This document shows, one piece after another, positions 1-7,692 of a stretch of DNA of 64,000 nucleotides; position 1 is the first letter of the stretch; the number at the start of each line of letters is the position of its first letter. The stretch is from Candidatus Anaerostipes excrementavium (GTDB taxonomy: Bacteria; Bacillota; Clostridia; Lachnospirales; Lachnospiraceae). Location: positions 33,247 to 97,246 of the forward strand of contig DXEM01000039.1 in NCBI GenBank assembly GCA_019114985.1, written 5' to 3'. The notes below the pieces were generated by a model that was given only the letters and a program-made list of their open reading frames with translations, had not been told where the DNA came from and did not search any database. The position numbers were made by a program, and so were the translations under genes.

Positions 1-540
1 ATCCAGAGCTGCCGTATGCTCATCCAGGATCAAAAATTCAATCGGCGTCATGGTAATCATCAACAGTGCGATCGCCTGCCGCTGTCCGCCGGATAAAGAT
101 CCGACTTTGCTGTCCATCATATCTTCCAGACCCAAGCCTAACTGACTTACCATCTCCCGATAATAATTTACACGTTTTCGATTCGTTCCAAATCCAAGAC
201 CAAAAGGTTTCCCTTTATTATCTGCCAGGGACATATTTTCCAGAATTGTCATGGACGGGCAAGTTCCCATCGCAGGATCCTGATAGACCCTTCCGATTTT
301 TCTCTGACGAATATATTCTTTTTGCTTTGTAATATCTTCTCCATTTAAGATAATATTTCCCGCTTCTACTCCTAAACTTCCGCAAATTAAATTTAGCAAT
401 GAAGTTTTGCCGGATCCATTGCTTCCTATCACAGAAATAAAATCTCCATCATGGATCGTTAGATTGAAATCTTTAAACAGACAGACCTCATTGACTGTCC
501 CTATATTATAATATTTATCAATATGCTGTAATTCTATCAT
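1..540 (-). CDS. ABC transporter ATP-binding protein, TrpZ-like (3' end cut by window)
   Basis: Cytoplasmic ATPase of a three-part ABC importer. The reading frame starts with ATG at 538-540 and is still open at base 1, so about 180 residues are visible and the C-terminus is missing. Visible motifs in order are Walker A (GSNGSGKTS), a Q-loop (VYQDPAMGT), the ABC signature (LSGGQRQAI) and Walker B running into the D-loop (FLILDEHTAALD). The start codon overlaps the stop of the permease gene by 4 bases, so the two are probably translationally coupled. With the permease and lipoprotein it matches the PF04392-type solute transporter arrangement called TrpXYZ in Firmicutes. The tryptophan assignment rests on the upstream T-box and not on the ATPase itself. 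Confidence 0.88.
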   Translation of the reverse strand, partial: MIELQHIDKYYNIGTVNEVCLFKDFNLTIHDGDFISVIGSNGSGKTSLLNLICGSLGVEAGNIILNGEDITKQKEYIRQRKIGRVYQDPAMGTCPSMTILENMSLADNKGKPFGLGFGTNRKRVNYYREMVSQLGLGLEDMMDSKVGSLSGGQRQAIALLMITMTPIEFLILDEHTAALD

Positions 541-1418
541 GCTTTCACCTTCTTCTTACGATCCATGCTGACAATTAAAATCACCAGGAACAAGATTGCT
601 GTAATCATCTTAAGATCTGTCGCCGGCAGCCCGACTTCAATGGCAATTGCCACGCAGGCTTTATAGATCACAGAACCGATGACGACCGCTGTCGTTGCCT
701 TTAAGAAATTGCCTTTGAACACATTGGTACCGATAATTACGCTGGCAAGACCGATGACGATCGTTCCGGTTCCCATGGAGATTTCGAAAAATCTCTGCTG
801 CTGACACATAACGCTTCCGGCCAAAGCTACCAGCCCATTGGATATCGCCAGACCAACGATCTTAACGAACCCACTGTCTTTTGCCAGGGATGTTACGATC
901 GTCGGATTGTCTCCTACTGCCCGAAGCAGATATCCGGACTTTGTCTTCAAATACAGATCCAAAAGAATTTTAGCGATCAGCATAATCACAAAGATAATAA
1001 TGACCGTTTTATACGGCGCCAGCGCTTCCGGAAAAATCCCATTCACAAAATCGTTATCAAATACAGACTCATAGTTGAAAAGCGGCACGTTAGCGCTGCC
1101 TCCTACGATCCTTAAATTCAATGTATACAAACCGGTCATTACGATGATTCCGGAAAGCAAATCTCTTACTTTGCATTTTACATGAATCAGTCCGGTCACC
1201 ATTCCTGCTGCTGCTCCGGCGGCAACGGATGCCGCAAGAGCAAGCAGAGGATTCTTTCCTTCTGACAACATAATCGTCGTTACAGCCGCTCCAAGCGGAA
1301 ACGTGCTGTCAACAGACAGATCCGGGAAATCCAGGATCTTATATGTGATATATACGCCCAGCGCCATGATTGCATAGATAAATCCCTGCTCAAATACGCC
1401 GATGATTAATTGTTCCAT
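537..1418 (-). CDS. ABC transporter permease, TrpY-like
   Basis: Integral membrane permease of 293 residues, hydrophobic almost throughout, with about eight or more likely membrane segments and a basic C-terminus (DRKKKVKA). It belongs to the branched-chain-amino-acid/sugar type permease group (BPD_transp_2) that partners PF04392 lipoproteins. It sits 20 bases after the binding-protein gene and overlaps the ATPase start by 4 bases, so the three form one operon. Function as the membrane channel of the importer is well supported. The substrate (tryptophan) is inferred from the UGG specifier in the leader. Confidence 0.88.
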   Translation of the reverse strand: MEQLIIGVFEQGFIYAIMALGVYITYKILDFPDLSVDSTFPLGAAVTTIMLSEGKNPLLALAASVAAGAAAGMVTGLIHVKCKVRDLLSGIIVMTGLYTLNLRIVGGSANVPLFNYESVFDNDFVNGIFPEALAPYKTVIIIFVIMLIAKILLDLYLKTKSGYLLRAVGDNPTIVTSLAKDSGFVKIVGLAISNGLVALAGSVMCQQQRFFEISMGTGTIVIGLASVIIGTNVFKGNFLKATTAVVIGSVIYKACVAIAIEVGLPATDLKMITAILFLVILIVSMDRKKKVKA

Positions 1419-1438
1419 AATGTTTTACATCTCCTAAA

Positions 1439-2458
1439 TTATTCTTCTGTGTCAATTTTATCAAATGTCTGTTTTGCCTGATCTTTCACATCGTCGCTGA
1501 TGGTCATTTTGATTTTGTCGGCTGCTGCAGTATTAATGATGACGTCCCCTTCTTTAAAAGATTCATATTCCATATCTTTGGCTTCCTTCTCACCTTTTAA
1601 GACTTTGGCCGCCATCTCTCCTGTCTGCTCTCCCAATTTTATGAAATCAATACCAACACATGCAACACATCCAAGTTTTACCTGTTCTATTTCAGAACCA
1701 AAGACCGGAATCTTTGCTTCATTCGCTTTTTCCAGATAGGTCTGCATATTGCTGACAACCAAATTGTCGGTTAAGTTAGTAATGCAGTCTACTTTTTTAA
1801 TCAGGCTGTCCGCTGCCATCGGCATATCGGCAGAAGCTGAAATTCCCTGTGTAATAATTTTAAATCCATATTTGTCTGCTGCTTTTTCATAAGCCTCGAT
1901 TCCGGCTTTTGAGTTTGCTTCGTTTGTACTGTAAAAGATTCCGACTTTTTTGGCATCCGGCATCATCTCGCGAATCAGTTTCAGCTGCTGATCTGCCAAT
2001 ACCATATCAGAAGTACCGGTAATATTGCCGATGTTATTTCCATCTTTATCTACAAATCCCGCTTCTTCCGGAGAAGTTACTGCCGTGTAGATGACCGGTG
2101 TATCGCTGTCTTTTGCCGCGTTATAGGCACTTTGAGCACTCGGCGTTGCAATCGCACAAATTAAATCATAATCTTTAGAGGCGAAGTTAGAAGCGATCTG
2201 ATTATCCGTCGCTGTATCAGCCTGAGAATTCTTATATGTAATCTTTAAATTCTCCCCTTCTTTGATGCCTTCATTTTCCAATCCCTTCAGAAATCCTTCT
2301 CTGCAGTTATCAAGAGATCCATGTTCTGCAAACTGTAAGATTCCAATCTCATATTCATCTTTGGAACTGCTGTCCTTTTTGCCGCACCCTGCTGCCATGG
2401 TTACTGCCATCATCGCGGTTAATCCTGCTGCTAATACTCTTTTCATTACTCTCATCAT
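1439..2458 (-). CDS. trpX: ABC transporter substrate-binding lipoprotein, TrpX-like
   Basis: Extracytoplasmic binding protein of 339 residues anchored to the membrane. The N-terminus is a lipoprotein signal with a lipobox ending MAAGC, so Cys25 would be lipidated. The body has the two-lobed PF04392 architecture (phrases such as EIGILQFAEHGSLDNC and ITNLTDNLVV). A GGAGAG ribosome site lies just before tandem ATG codons at 2458 and 2455, and either could be the start. It is the first gene after the T-box leader. Family members are annotated as tryptophan/tyrosine binding proteins; I infer tryptophan from the leader. No catalytic role is expected. Confidence 0.85.
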   Translation of the reverse strand: MMRVMKRVLAAGLTAMMAVTMAAGCGKKDSSSKDEYEIGILQFAEHGSLDNCREGFLKGLENEGIKEGENLKITYKNSQADTATDNQIASNFASKDYDLICAIATPSAQSAYNAAKDSDTPVIYTAVTSPEEAGFVDKDGNNIGNITGTSDMVLADQQLKLIREMMPDAKKVGIFYSTNEANSKAGIEAYEKAADKYGFKIITQGISASADMPMAADSLIKKVDCITNLTDNLVVSNMQTYLEKANEAKIPVFGSEIEQVKLGCVACVGIDFIKLGEQTGEMAAKVLKGEKEAKDMEYESFKEGDVIINTAAADKIKMTISDDVKDQAKQTFDKIDTEE

Positions 2459-2504
2459 TTTCTCTCCTTTTTCTTCCTATTTTTCTTGCTTCATGCTATA
2501 AATA

Positions 2505-2533
2505 GAAAAAGCCTCAAGCAAAACGCTTGAGGC
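2505..2533 (-). terminator. T-box intrinsic terminator
   Basis: A 9-bp perfect stem GCCTCAAGC/GCTTGAGGC with a 5-base loop is followed on the minus strand by a TTTTT run. It comes directly after the T-box motif, which would pair with its 5' arm in the antiterminated state. Confidence 0.88.
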
Positions 2534-2770
2534 GAAATATCCGCGGTACCACTCAAATTGACATTATTGTCCACTCTTATCGTATACTATCATATACGCC
2601 CACTCTGGTAACGGGTCGGGTGCCCGGTGATTCCTACTATCATTTCAAAATCACCCTCGAAAGTCCATTCACCAGGGAAATCATGCTGCAATCTCACCGC
2701 CTGCAGCTCTCTTGGAATCATTCTTATCCTGCTTACTACTCTTTCTCAACGGTTTCTTTTCTATTTGTTT
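2505..2770 (-). ncRNA. T-box riboswitch leader (tryptophan specifier)
   Basis: Read on the minus strand the leader has the AGTAGTAAGCAGG-like start of Stem I, an AGAGAG motif, a specifier region GTGAATGGACTTTCGAGG, the T-box sequence TGAGTGGTACCGCG at 2542-2555, and then a terminator. The codon at 2665-2667 is TGG, at the place where specifiers sit relative to the CTTTCGAGG side of Stem I. Uncharged tRNA-Trp would therefore be sensed and would turn on the transporter genes downstream. The T-box and terminator are seen directly. The exact specifier register is inferred by eye. Confidence 0.88.
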
Positions 2771-2773
2771 AAA

Positions 2774-2802
2774 ATCATAATACTTTTCTATATGGTTGTC
2801 AA
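2774..2802 (-). promoter_or_regulatory. Sigma-A promoter of the T-box/trpXYZ operon
   Basis: TTGACA at 2797-2802 and TATGAT at 2774-2779 are separated by exactly 17 bases on the minus strand. The site lies about 10 bases before the T-box leader begins, and just inside the 3' end of the neighbouring hydrolase region. Confidence 0.8.
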
Positions 2803-2816
2803 GAATAAATTTATGG

Positions 2817-3455
2817 TTATTTGTAGAATGAATGTCCTTCATAAGTGAAGAGCCGAGTCAGAGACTGCTCAAACCAGGAAACATTTTTCGGATTGGCAAT
2901 CGTTTTTTCTACAAAATATAAGGCCCCTTCGGAATAATCTTCTCCCTCCAAAGCTCTCTCAACGCTCTCTTTTGTGCTCTCCGTCACATGTACGGAGTCA
3001 TACCTGCCATCGGCTGTCGGCGAAAACTGAACTTTTCCATTTTCTCTTTGGAATACCACGGCTTCGATTGAATCCGGAAATTCTTCTGATCGGACCCGAT
3101 TAAGGATCACATTTGCCACAAGTATCTTACTTTTTTTATCTTTATCCGTGGCTTCTGCTTCTACGATCCGTTCTAAGATGGATCGCTCCCTAGTCGTTAC
3201 CTCATGAGTCGTTCCGGGAACATACACCGGCTTTTCTTTCACCTGTTTTTCCAGATTAATCTTGGATGCCAGCTGTACCTGTAAGAGATAATCTCTTTGT
3301 TCATTTAAAAGTTTCGTCTGAACCAAATGTTCTACCGTGACGCTGCTTTCTTTCGGAAGCTGCATGAATTCGCTCGCACAGACATTTTGTCCAAAACTGC
3401 ATAGCCCGATAGAACATACAATGGCTGCGATTTTCATTTTTTTCTTCAATGTCAC
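2817..3455 (-). CDS. SleB-type cell-wall hydrolase
   Basis: Predicted secreted peptidoglycan hydrolase of 212 residues. An N-terminal signal peptide (about residues 1-28, ending near VCASE) is followed by a linker and a C-terminal Hydrolase_2/SleB catalytic domain from about residue 88. The domain shows ERIVEAEATD (likely catalytic Glu101), the conserved NVILNRV and a QFSP segment. Start is GTG at 3453-3455 with AAAGGAG six bases upstream. The family includes spore cortex-lytic and vegetative wall hydrolases. A sigma-E-like promoter directly upstream favours a sporulation or mother-cell role, but that is inferred. It stands alone between the transporter and the nag operon. Confidence 0.82.
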   Translation of the reverse strand: MTLKKKMKIAAIVCSIGLCSFGQNVCASEFMQLPKESSVTVEHLVQTKLLNEQRDYLLQVQLASKINLEKQVKEKPVYVPGTTHEVTTRERSILERIVEAEATDKDKKSKILVANVILNRVRSEEFPDSIEAVVFQRENGKVQFSPTADGRYDSVHVTESTKESVERALEGEDYSEGALYFVEKTIANPKNVSWFEQSLTRLFTYEGHSFYK

Positions 3456-3472
3456 ATACGCTCCTTTGGTAT

Positions 3473-3500
3473 AGTGTATGCAGTTTTTGAAAAAATATTC
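3473..3500 (-). promoter_or_regulatory. Candidate sigma-E promoter of the wall hydrolase
   Basis: On the minus strand GAATATT (3494-3500) and CATACACT (3473-3480) are 13 bases apart, close to the mother-cell sigma-E consensus. The same arrangement occurs ahead of spoIVA. The call is by eye. Confidence 0.5.
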
Positions 3501-3559
3501 TTACGAAACGATGAATTTTTCTAACTTTTTAAAGTATAACAGAGAGATTGTTTTACAAA

Positions 3560-3612
3560 ATAAGGAAAGAACGCCCAGAAAACGGTTTTTTGCTTCTTCC
3601 GGACGTCCTTTG
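3560..3612 (-). terminator. Terminator after nagA
   Basis: Minus-strand hairpin with arms AAAGGACGTCCGGAA and TTCTGGGCGTTCTTT (paired with several G-U pairs) ending in a short T-rich stretch. It lies 17 bases past the nagA stop codon and would end the amino-sugar operon. Confidence 0.6.
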
Positions 3613-3628
3613 ATATGACAATATAAAT

Positions 3629-4792
3629 TTATTCAAATATTTTTCCGTCTTTGATGACGGTCTTTAAGTTGAGATCTTCGTCCCACAGTACAAGATCTGC
3701 TTTCTTTCCTTCCTCAATAGAACCGTACCGATCATCAATTTTGAGGCTTTTGGCCGGATTGATCGTCGCGCAGGCAATTGCCGCCTCCAACGGAATCTCC
3801 ATCTTCTTCACTGCTGTTCTTACACAATCCGGAAGCGGCGTCACAGATCCGGCAAGGGCGCCGTCAGAAGTCAATGTCGCTCTATTTCCATGCACCTCTA
3901 CTTCAAGGCCTCCCAACGTATAATTGCCGTCCGGCATTCCGGCTGCACGCATACTGTCGCTGATCAAAATGATACGGTCTTCTCCCATCATTTTAAATGT
4001 GGCTCTCACAACTGCCGGATGGATATGCACACCGTCGCAGATCAGCTCTGCCATCACATGTCTGCTGTCTGCCACCGCTCCAACGACACCCGGTTCCCGA
4101 TGAGAAAATGCCGGCATGGCATTATACAGATGAACTGCATGATCCGCTCCCAGATCAAACGCATGCTTTGCAGTATTGTAATCTGCATTGGTATGTGCCA
4201 AAGATACCGAAACTTCTTCTTTTACCGTCTGGATAAATTCATCCGTCTCTGATTCTTCCGGCGCGATTCCGATAAACTTCACAAGACCTTCTGCCGCTTT
4301 TTGGAACCTTTGATATACTTCTACGTCACATGGAATGATATTTCGCTCATCTTGAGCGCCTTTTTTCACTTTACTGATAAATGGACCTTCCATATTGATT
4401 CCTACAAGATCTGCACCTGGAACAGCCGTTCCTTCTTCCTGTCTCTTTTTATAGGCTGCCGCATTCGCAAGTACTTTTTCCAGCTCTTCCACCGGCAGAG
4501 TCATCGTTGCCGGAGCCATTGCCGTTACGCCAATGGATGCTTCATAAGCGGCCAGCTGATCCATTGCCTTGACGGTTCCGTCACATACATCCTCTCCCAT
4601 GCATCCATGGAAATGGAGATCAATCATTCCGGGAAGGCAGTAAGATCCCTTCCCATCTAAGATTTCTTCTGCATCATATGACTCACCGGTTCCTTCCGGC
4701 AAAACTTTCCAGATCTTATCTTCTTTTGTTACGATGGTTCCGGAAACAAATTTCTTGTCCGGCATATAGATCTTCACATTTTTAATAATCAT
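3629..4792 (-). CDS. nagA: N-acetylglucosamine-6-phosphate deacetylase
   Basis: Cytoplasmic amidohydrolase of 387 residues that removes acetate from GlcNAc-6-phosphate to give glucosamine-6-phosphate, the substrate of the adjacent nagB product. Visible motifs include the HxH metal pair DLHFHG (His60, His62), the metal-binding Glu in NMEGPF, SLAHTNADY, HLYNAMPAFSHREPG and the catalytic Asp in ISDSM. Length and order match the NagA family. The start at ATG 4792 has an AAGG-like site upstream. It is the last gene of nanE-rpiR-nagB-nagA, 18 bases after nagB. Confidence 0.95.
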   Translation of the reverse strand: MIIKNVKIYMPDKKFVSGTIVTKEDKIWKVLPEGTGESYDAEEILDGKGSYCLPGMIDLHFHGCMGEDVCDGTVKAMDQLAAYEASIGVTAMAPATMTLPVEELEKVLANAAAYKKRQEEGTAVPGADLVGINMEGPFISKVKKGAQDERNIIPCDVEVYQRFQKAAEGLVKFIGIAPEESETDEFIQTVKEEVSVSLAHTNADYNTAKHAFDLGADHAVHLYNAMPAFSHREPGVVGAVADSRHVMAELICDGVHIHPAVVRATFKMMGEDRIILISDSMRAAGMPDGNYTLGGLEVEVHGNRATLTSDGALAGSVTPLPDCVRTAVKKMEIPLEAAIACATINPAKSLKIDDRYGSIEEGKKADLVLWDEDLNLKTVIKDGKIFE

Positions 4793-4810
4793 GGAATAAC
4801 CTTCTTTTCC

Positions 4811-5557
4811 CTATTTTAAATATTCCTCTGGTACTTTGGATAATGCTGCTTCGTCTGCCACGATTGTTACATCCGGGTGGAACTGAAGAATAGATCCAGG
4901 AACATGAGGTGTTACAGGTCCGCAGATAGAATTTTTCAATGCTTCTGCTTTTCCTTCTCCGCTTACGACTACTAACAGTTTCTTAGATTTTAAGATCGTT
5001 CCGATTCCCATGCTGTATGCCTGTTTTGGAACATCCTCTGCTGAATCAAAGAATCTCTTGTTTGCTTCAATTGTGCTTTCTTTTAAGTCCACGCAGTGTG
5101 TTGCTTTTTCAAATACCTCTCCCGGCTCATTAAATCCAATATGTCCATTATGACCCAATCCCAGAAGCTGAAGATCCACGGTTCCTAAGGATGCAACCAG
5201 ATCTTCATAGCGGGAAGCTTCTGCTTCACTGTCCATGTTCATTCCATCCGGAAGATAGGTGTTTTCTGCATTGATATTTACTTTGTCGAACAGATACTCA
5301 TGCATGAAATAATAATAGCTTTGTTCATTTTCTTTTGGAAGTCCTTTGTATTCATCCAGATTAACCGTTGTTACCTTAGAAAAATCCAAGTCCCCTTTTT
5401 TATACCACTCTACCAGCTGATCATAAACCCCGATTGGAGATGATCCGGTTGCCAGTCCCAAAAGAGATTCCGGTTTTAAAATCACCTGAGCGGATATAAT
5501 ATTTGCTGCTACTCTGCTCATTTCATCATAATCTTTTGTCTTATAAATTCTCATCAT
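4811..5557 (-). CDS. nagB: Glucosamine-6-phosphate deaminase
   Basis: Converts glucosamine-6-phosphate to fructose-6-phosphate plus ammonia, feeding amino sugars into glycolysis. It is 248 residues long, close to the usual short Firmicute form. Motifs are GLATGSSPIGVYDQL near the phosphate site, the NLDEY acid, and GLGHNGHIGFNEPG carrying the ring-opening His. Two ATG codons stand at 5557 and 5554 after GGAGAA, so the start is uncertain by one residue. The regulator gene ends 4 bases upstream, and nagA follows at once. Confidence 0.95.
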   Translation of the reverse strand: MMRIYKTKDYDEMSRVAANIISAQVILKPESLLGLATGSSPIGVYDQLVEWYKKGDLDFSKVTTVNLDEYKGLPKENEQSYYYFMHEYLFDKVNINAENTYLPDGMNMDSEAEASRYEDLVASLGTVDLQLLGLGHNGHIGFNEPGEVFEKATHCVDLKESTIEANKRFFDSAEDVPKQAYSMGIGTILKSKKLLVVVSGEGKAEALKNSICGPVTPHVPGSILQFHPDVTIVADEAALSKVPEEYLK

Positions 5558-5561
5558 TTTT

Positions 5562-6377
5562 CTATTCTCCTTTTAAAGCTTTTACTGTATCATCATGCAA
5601 CGTTTCTTTTCGGAACTTGTCCTGCTCCAAATAATAGGAATAAATCAAGTCCAGCGTCACTAAGATTGGAAACTGGGGTGAAATCACATTGCCGTAATTT
5701 AAATATTTGAGAGATGGAACCAATACAAGCTCATCACAAAATTCGCGGTGCTCCTCTTGATTGTTTCCTGTGATTAATACGGTTTTCGCACCTCGCTTAT
5801 GGGACTCTTCCAGCATATAGAGGACATCTTTTGCCTCTCCGCTGATACTGATGCCAATGACCAGGCATCCTTCTTTTTGGAAAACAGCCTGAATCCTCAT
5901 CAAATCTGCATCCTGGATGGAATCAATATCCACTCCAATCCTTATAAAGCGAATCTTCATCTCCCTGGCTGCCAGCCCGGAATTCCCTCTTCCGCAGACA
6001 AATACCCGGTTTGCGTCCTCCAAAGACTGACATATCCTCAATATCTGTTCTTCATCCAACAAACTGTATGTCTTATTCAGCAATTCCTGATAAGCGTTCA
6101 GCACCATTCTGGTATGGCTTGTCCTTACCGTATGCTTCTCCACAAAAGTCTCTTCATATTGATAAATAAATTCCCGGTATCCCCGATATCCGCATTTTTG
6201 GGCAAATCTTGATAAAGATGCCTCCGATACGAACAATCGTTTTGCCACTGCTTTTGCTGAAAAATCTGCTTGCTCCCGGTTCTTTAAGAAAAAATCGGCA
6301 ATCGTCTTTTCCAGCGGAGTAAAATTTTCATAATTTGACTCAATGATCGGAAGTACCGATTTTGTATAGTACTCCAT
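5562..6377 (-). CDS. RpiR/MurR-family amino-sugar regulator
   Basis: Transcription factor of 271 residues with an N-terminal HTH_6 domain (about 1-77, including AKRLFVSEASLSRFAQKCG) and a C-terminal SIS sugar-phosphate-binding domain (about 120-255, including VCGRGNSG and VIGISISGEAKDV). RpiR members of this layout bind phosphosugars and control nan/nag genes. It lies inside the operon between nanE and nagB, with a GGGGAG site before ATG 6377. It is the obvious candidate to bind the TGAAA-N4-TTTCA palindrome upstream of nanE. The effector is probably an amino-sugar phosphate, by inference. Confidence 0.88.
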   Translation of the reverse strand: MEYYTKSVLPIIESNYENFTPLEKTIADFFLKNREQADFSAKAVAKRLFVSEASLSRFAQKCGYRGYREFIYQYEETFVEKHTVRTSHTRMVLNAYQELLNKTYSLLDEEQILRICQSLEDANRVFVCGRGNSGLAAREMKIRFIRIGVDIDSIQDADLMRIQAVFQKEGCLVIGISISGEAKDVLYMLEESHKRGAKTVLITGNNQEEHREFCDELVLVPSLKYLNYGNVISPQFPILVTLDLIYSYYLEQDKFRKETLHDDTVKALKGE

Positions 6378-6400
6378 ATGGTTCTCCCCGATGTTCCATT

Positions 6401-7087
6401 CTACTTCAATGCTTCGGCAAATGATTTGGTAATCAGCTGCGGTCTGGTGATCGCAGATCCTACAACGACGCTGAATGCTCCTAATTCAAGTACTCTTTTT
6501 GCTTTCTCCGGTGTATTGACATTTCCTTCCGCTATCACCGGATGTTTGACTTGTCCTAAGATCGTCCTTAAAATCTCGAAATCATTTTCATCGATCTTTA
6601 AATGTCTGCTCTGTTCGGTATAACCGACCAATGTTGTACCGATGAAGTCAAATCCCAACTCGTCTGCGTGAAGCGCCTCCTCTACGGTAGAGCAATCTGC
6701 CATCCACAACTGATTCGGATATTTTTCCTTGACCTGATGAAAAAATTCATCTAAAGAGGATCCGTCCGGCCTTGCGGCAATCGTTGCATCCATAGCGATG
6801 ATCTCCGGTCCTACCTCCATCAGCTGGTCTACTTCTTTCATTGTCGGTGTGATATATACATGACAGTTCTCATAATTTTGTTTTACGATTCCAATGACAG
6901 GCAGGTCCACTTGTGCTCGTATTTCTCTTATGTCTTCTTTGGTGTTGGCTCGAATCCCGGCAGCTCCGCCTTCCCTGGCCGCCAGCGCCATCCTTCCCAT
7001 AATAAAAGAAGAATGAAGCGGTTCTTCCGGAAGTGCCTGGCAGGATACGATCAATTTTCCTTTTAACTGTTCGATTTTCTGATCCAT
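6401..7087 (-). CDS. nanE: N-acetylmannosamine-6-phosphate 2-epimerase
   Basis: TIM-barrel epimerase of 228 residues that converts ManNAc-6-phosphate to GlcNAc-6-phosphate, linking sialic-acid or ManNAc use to nagA/nagB. Typical NanE phrases are present: [17 protein letters not shown] at the start, [20 protein letters not shown] and [13 protein letters not shown]. It is the first gene of the operon, with GGAGGGC before ATG 7087. No sialate lyase (nanA), ManNAc kinase (nanK) or transporter is present nearby, so upstream steps must be encoded elsewhere or the substrate is ManNAc-6-P. Confidence 0.94.
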   Translation of the reverse strand: MDQKIEQLKGKLIVSCQALPEEPLHSSFIMGRMALAAREGGAAGIRANTKEDIREIRAQVDLPVIGIVKQNYENCHVYITPTMKEVDQLMEVGPEIIAMDATIAARPDGSSLDEFFHQVKEKYPNQLWMADCSTVEEALHADELGFDFIGTTLVGYTEQSRHLKIDENDFEILRTILGQVKHPVIAEGNVNTPEKAKRVLELGAFSVVVGSAITRPQLITKSFAEALK

Positions 7088-7110
7088 TGTTGCCCTCCTT
7101 TGTTGACCTT

Positions 7111-7169
7111 ATCATAACGCCATCTTAAACTATTTTCAATATCTCTGCCAGTTTTTGAAATTACTTTCA
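7111..7169 (-). promoter_or_regulatory. nan/nag promoter and RpiR-type operator
   Basis: TTGAAA (7134-7139) and TATGAT (7111-7116) with a 17-base spacer form a sigma-A promoter on the minus strand. Seventeen bases upstream of the -35 is the perfect inverted repeat TGAAA-TTAC-TTTCA at 7156-7169, the kind of half-site reported for RpiR-family regulators. Assignment of the operator to the RpiR gene in the same operon is inference. Confidence 0.65.
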
Positions 7170-7246
7170 CAACTTTTTTCATCCATTTGCTCAAAACCGC
7201 ATTTTTTCGACTGGGTATTTTTTATACTCTGTATCTTCTTTCAAAA

Positions 7247-7295
7247 TATGAAAGCGGACGAAAGATATCGAAATACCTTTCGTCCGCTTTCATAT
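7247..7295 (-). terminator. Long hairpin terminating rnpB
   Basis: Perfect 19-bp inverted repeat (arms 7247-7265 and 7277-7295, core AAAGCGGACGAAAG / CTTTCGTCCGCTTT) immediately after the 3' end of RNase P RNA. The T-tract on the minus strand is short (TATTTTG), so it may act partly as a processing or stability hairpin. It is nearly symmetrical and could work in both directions. Confidence 0.65.
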
Positions 7296-7648
7296 TGCTT
7301 AGACAGCCGATAAGCCGGGTTCTGTCGTTGAATGGCCATCTATCTCGACCTGCTGTCGCCAACAGGCTCCTGCGACCCACCTGAAAACAAATCGGGCCAA
7401 TTTATCGTTTTCTATTCGGTCTTGCTTCGGATGAGGTTTACATGTGCCCTGTCTGTTACCAGACAGGCGGTAAGCTCTTACCTTGCCTTTCCACCCTTAC
7501 CGGTCAGAGACCGGCGGTTTATTTCTGTTGCACTAGCTTGAGGGTCACCCCTACCAGACGTTATCTGGCATCCTGCCCTGTGAAGCCCGGACTTTCCTCA
7601 CCATTTCCCTTTCGTCTGAAATGGCGCGGCCATTTGTCTGTCTAAGCA
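7296..7648 (-). ncRNA. rnpB: RNase P RNA, class A
   Basis: Catalytic RNA that matures tRNA 5' ends. On the minus strand it begins TGCTTAGACAGACAAATGG and ends CCGGCTTATCGGCTGTCTAAGCA in two overlapping pieces, so the first and last 11 bases pair as helix P1. The universally conserved GAGGAAAGTCCGGGC lies near the 5' end (about 7590-7604), and ACAGAACCCGGCTTA lies near the 3' end. Length is about 353 nt. Its own promoter lies just upstream and a long hairpin lies just downstream. Reading frames that cross this stretch are spurious. Confidence 0.95.
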
Positions 7649-7656
7649 CAATCGTT

Positions 7657-7685
7657 ATCATATCATAAAACAATTTTGAACACAA
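7657..7685 (-). promoter_or_regulatory. Promoter of rnpB
   Basis: TTGTGT (7680-7685) and TATGAT (7657-7662), 17 bases apart on the minus strand. The predicted start falls about 7 bases later, at the first base of helix P1. Confidence 0.65.
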
Positions 7686-7692
7686 CTGATTT

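Noticed and set aside
2527..2848. Plus-strand reading frames over the trpX leader
   Set aside because: They run through the T-box riboswitch in the opposite direction and have no ribosome sites or protein-like composition.
7187..7645. Plus-strand reading frames around 7.2-7.6 kb
   Set aside because: This stretch is RNase P RNA and its terminator on the minus strand; the frames carry no family signal.
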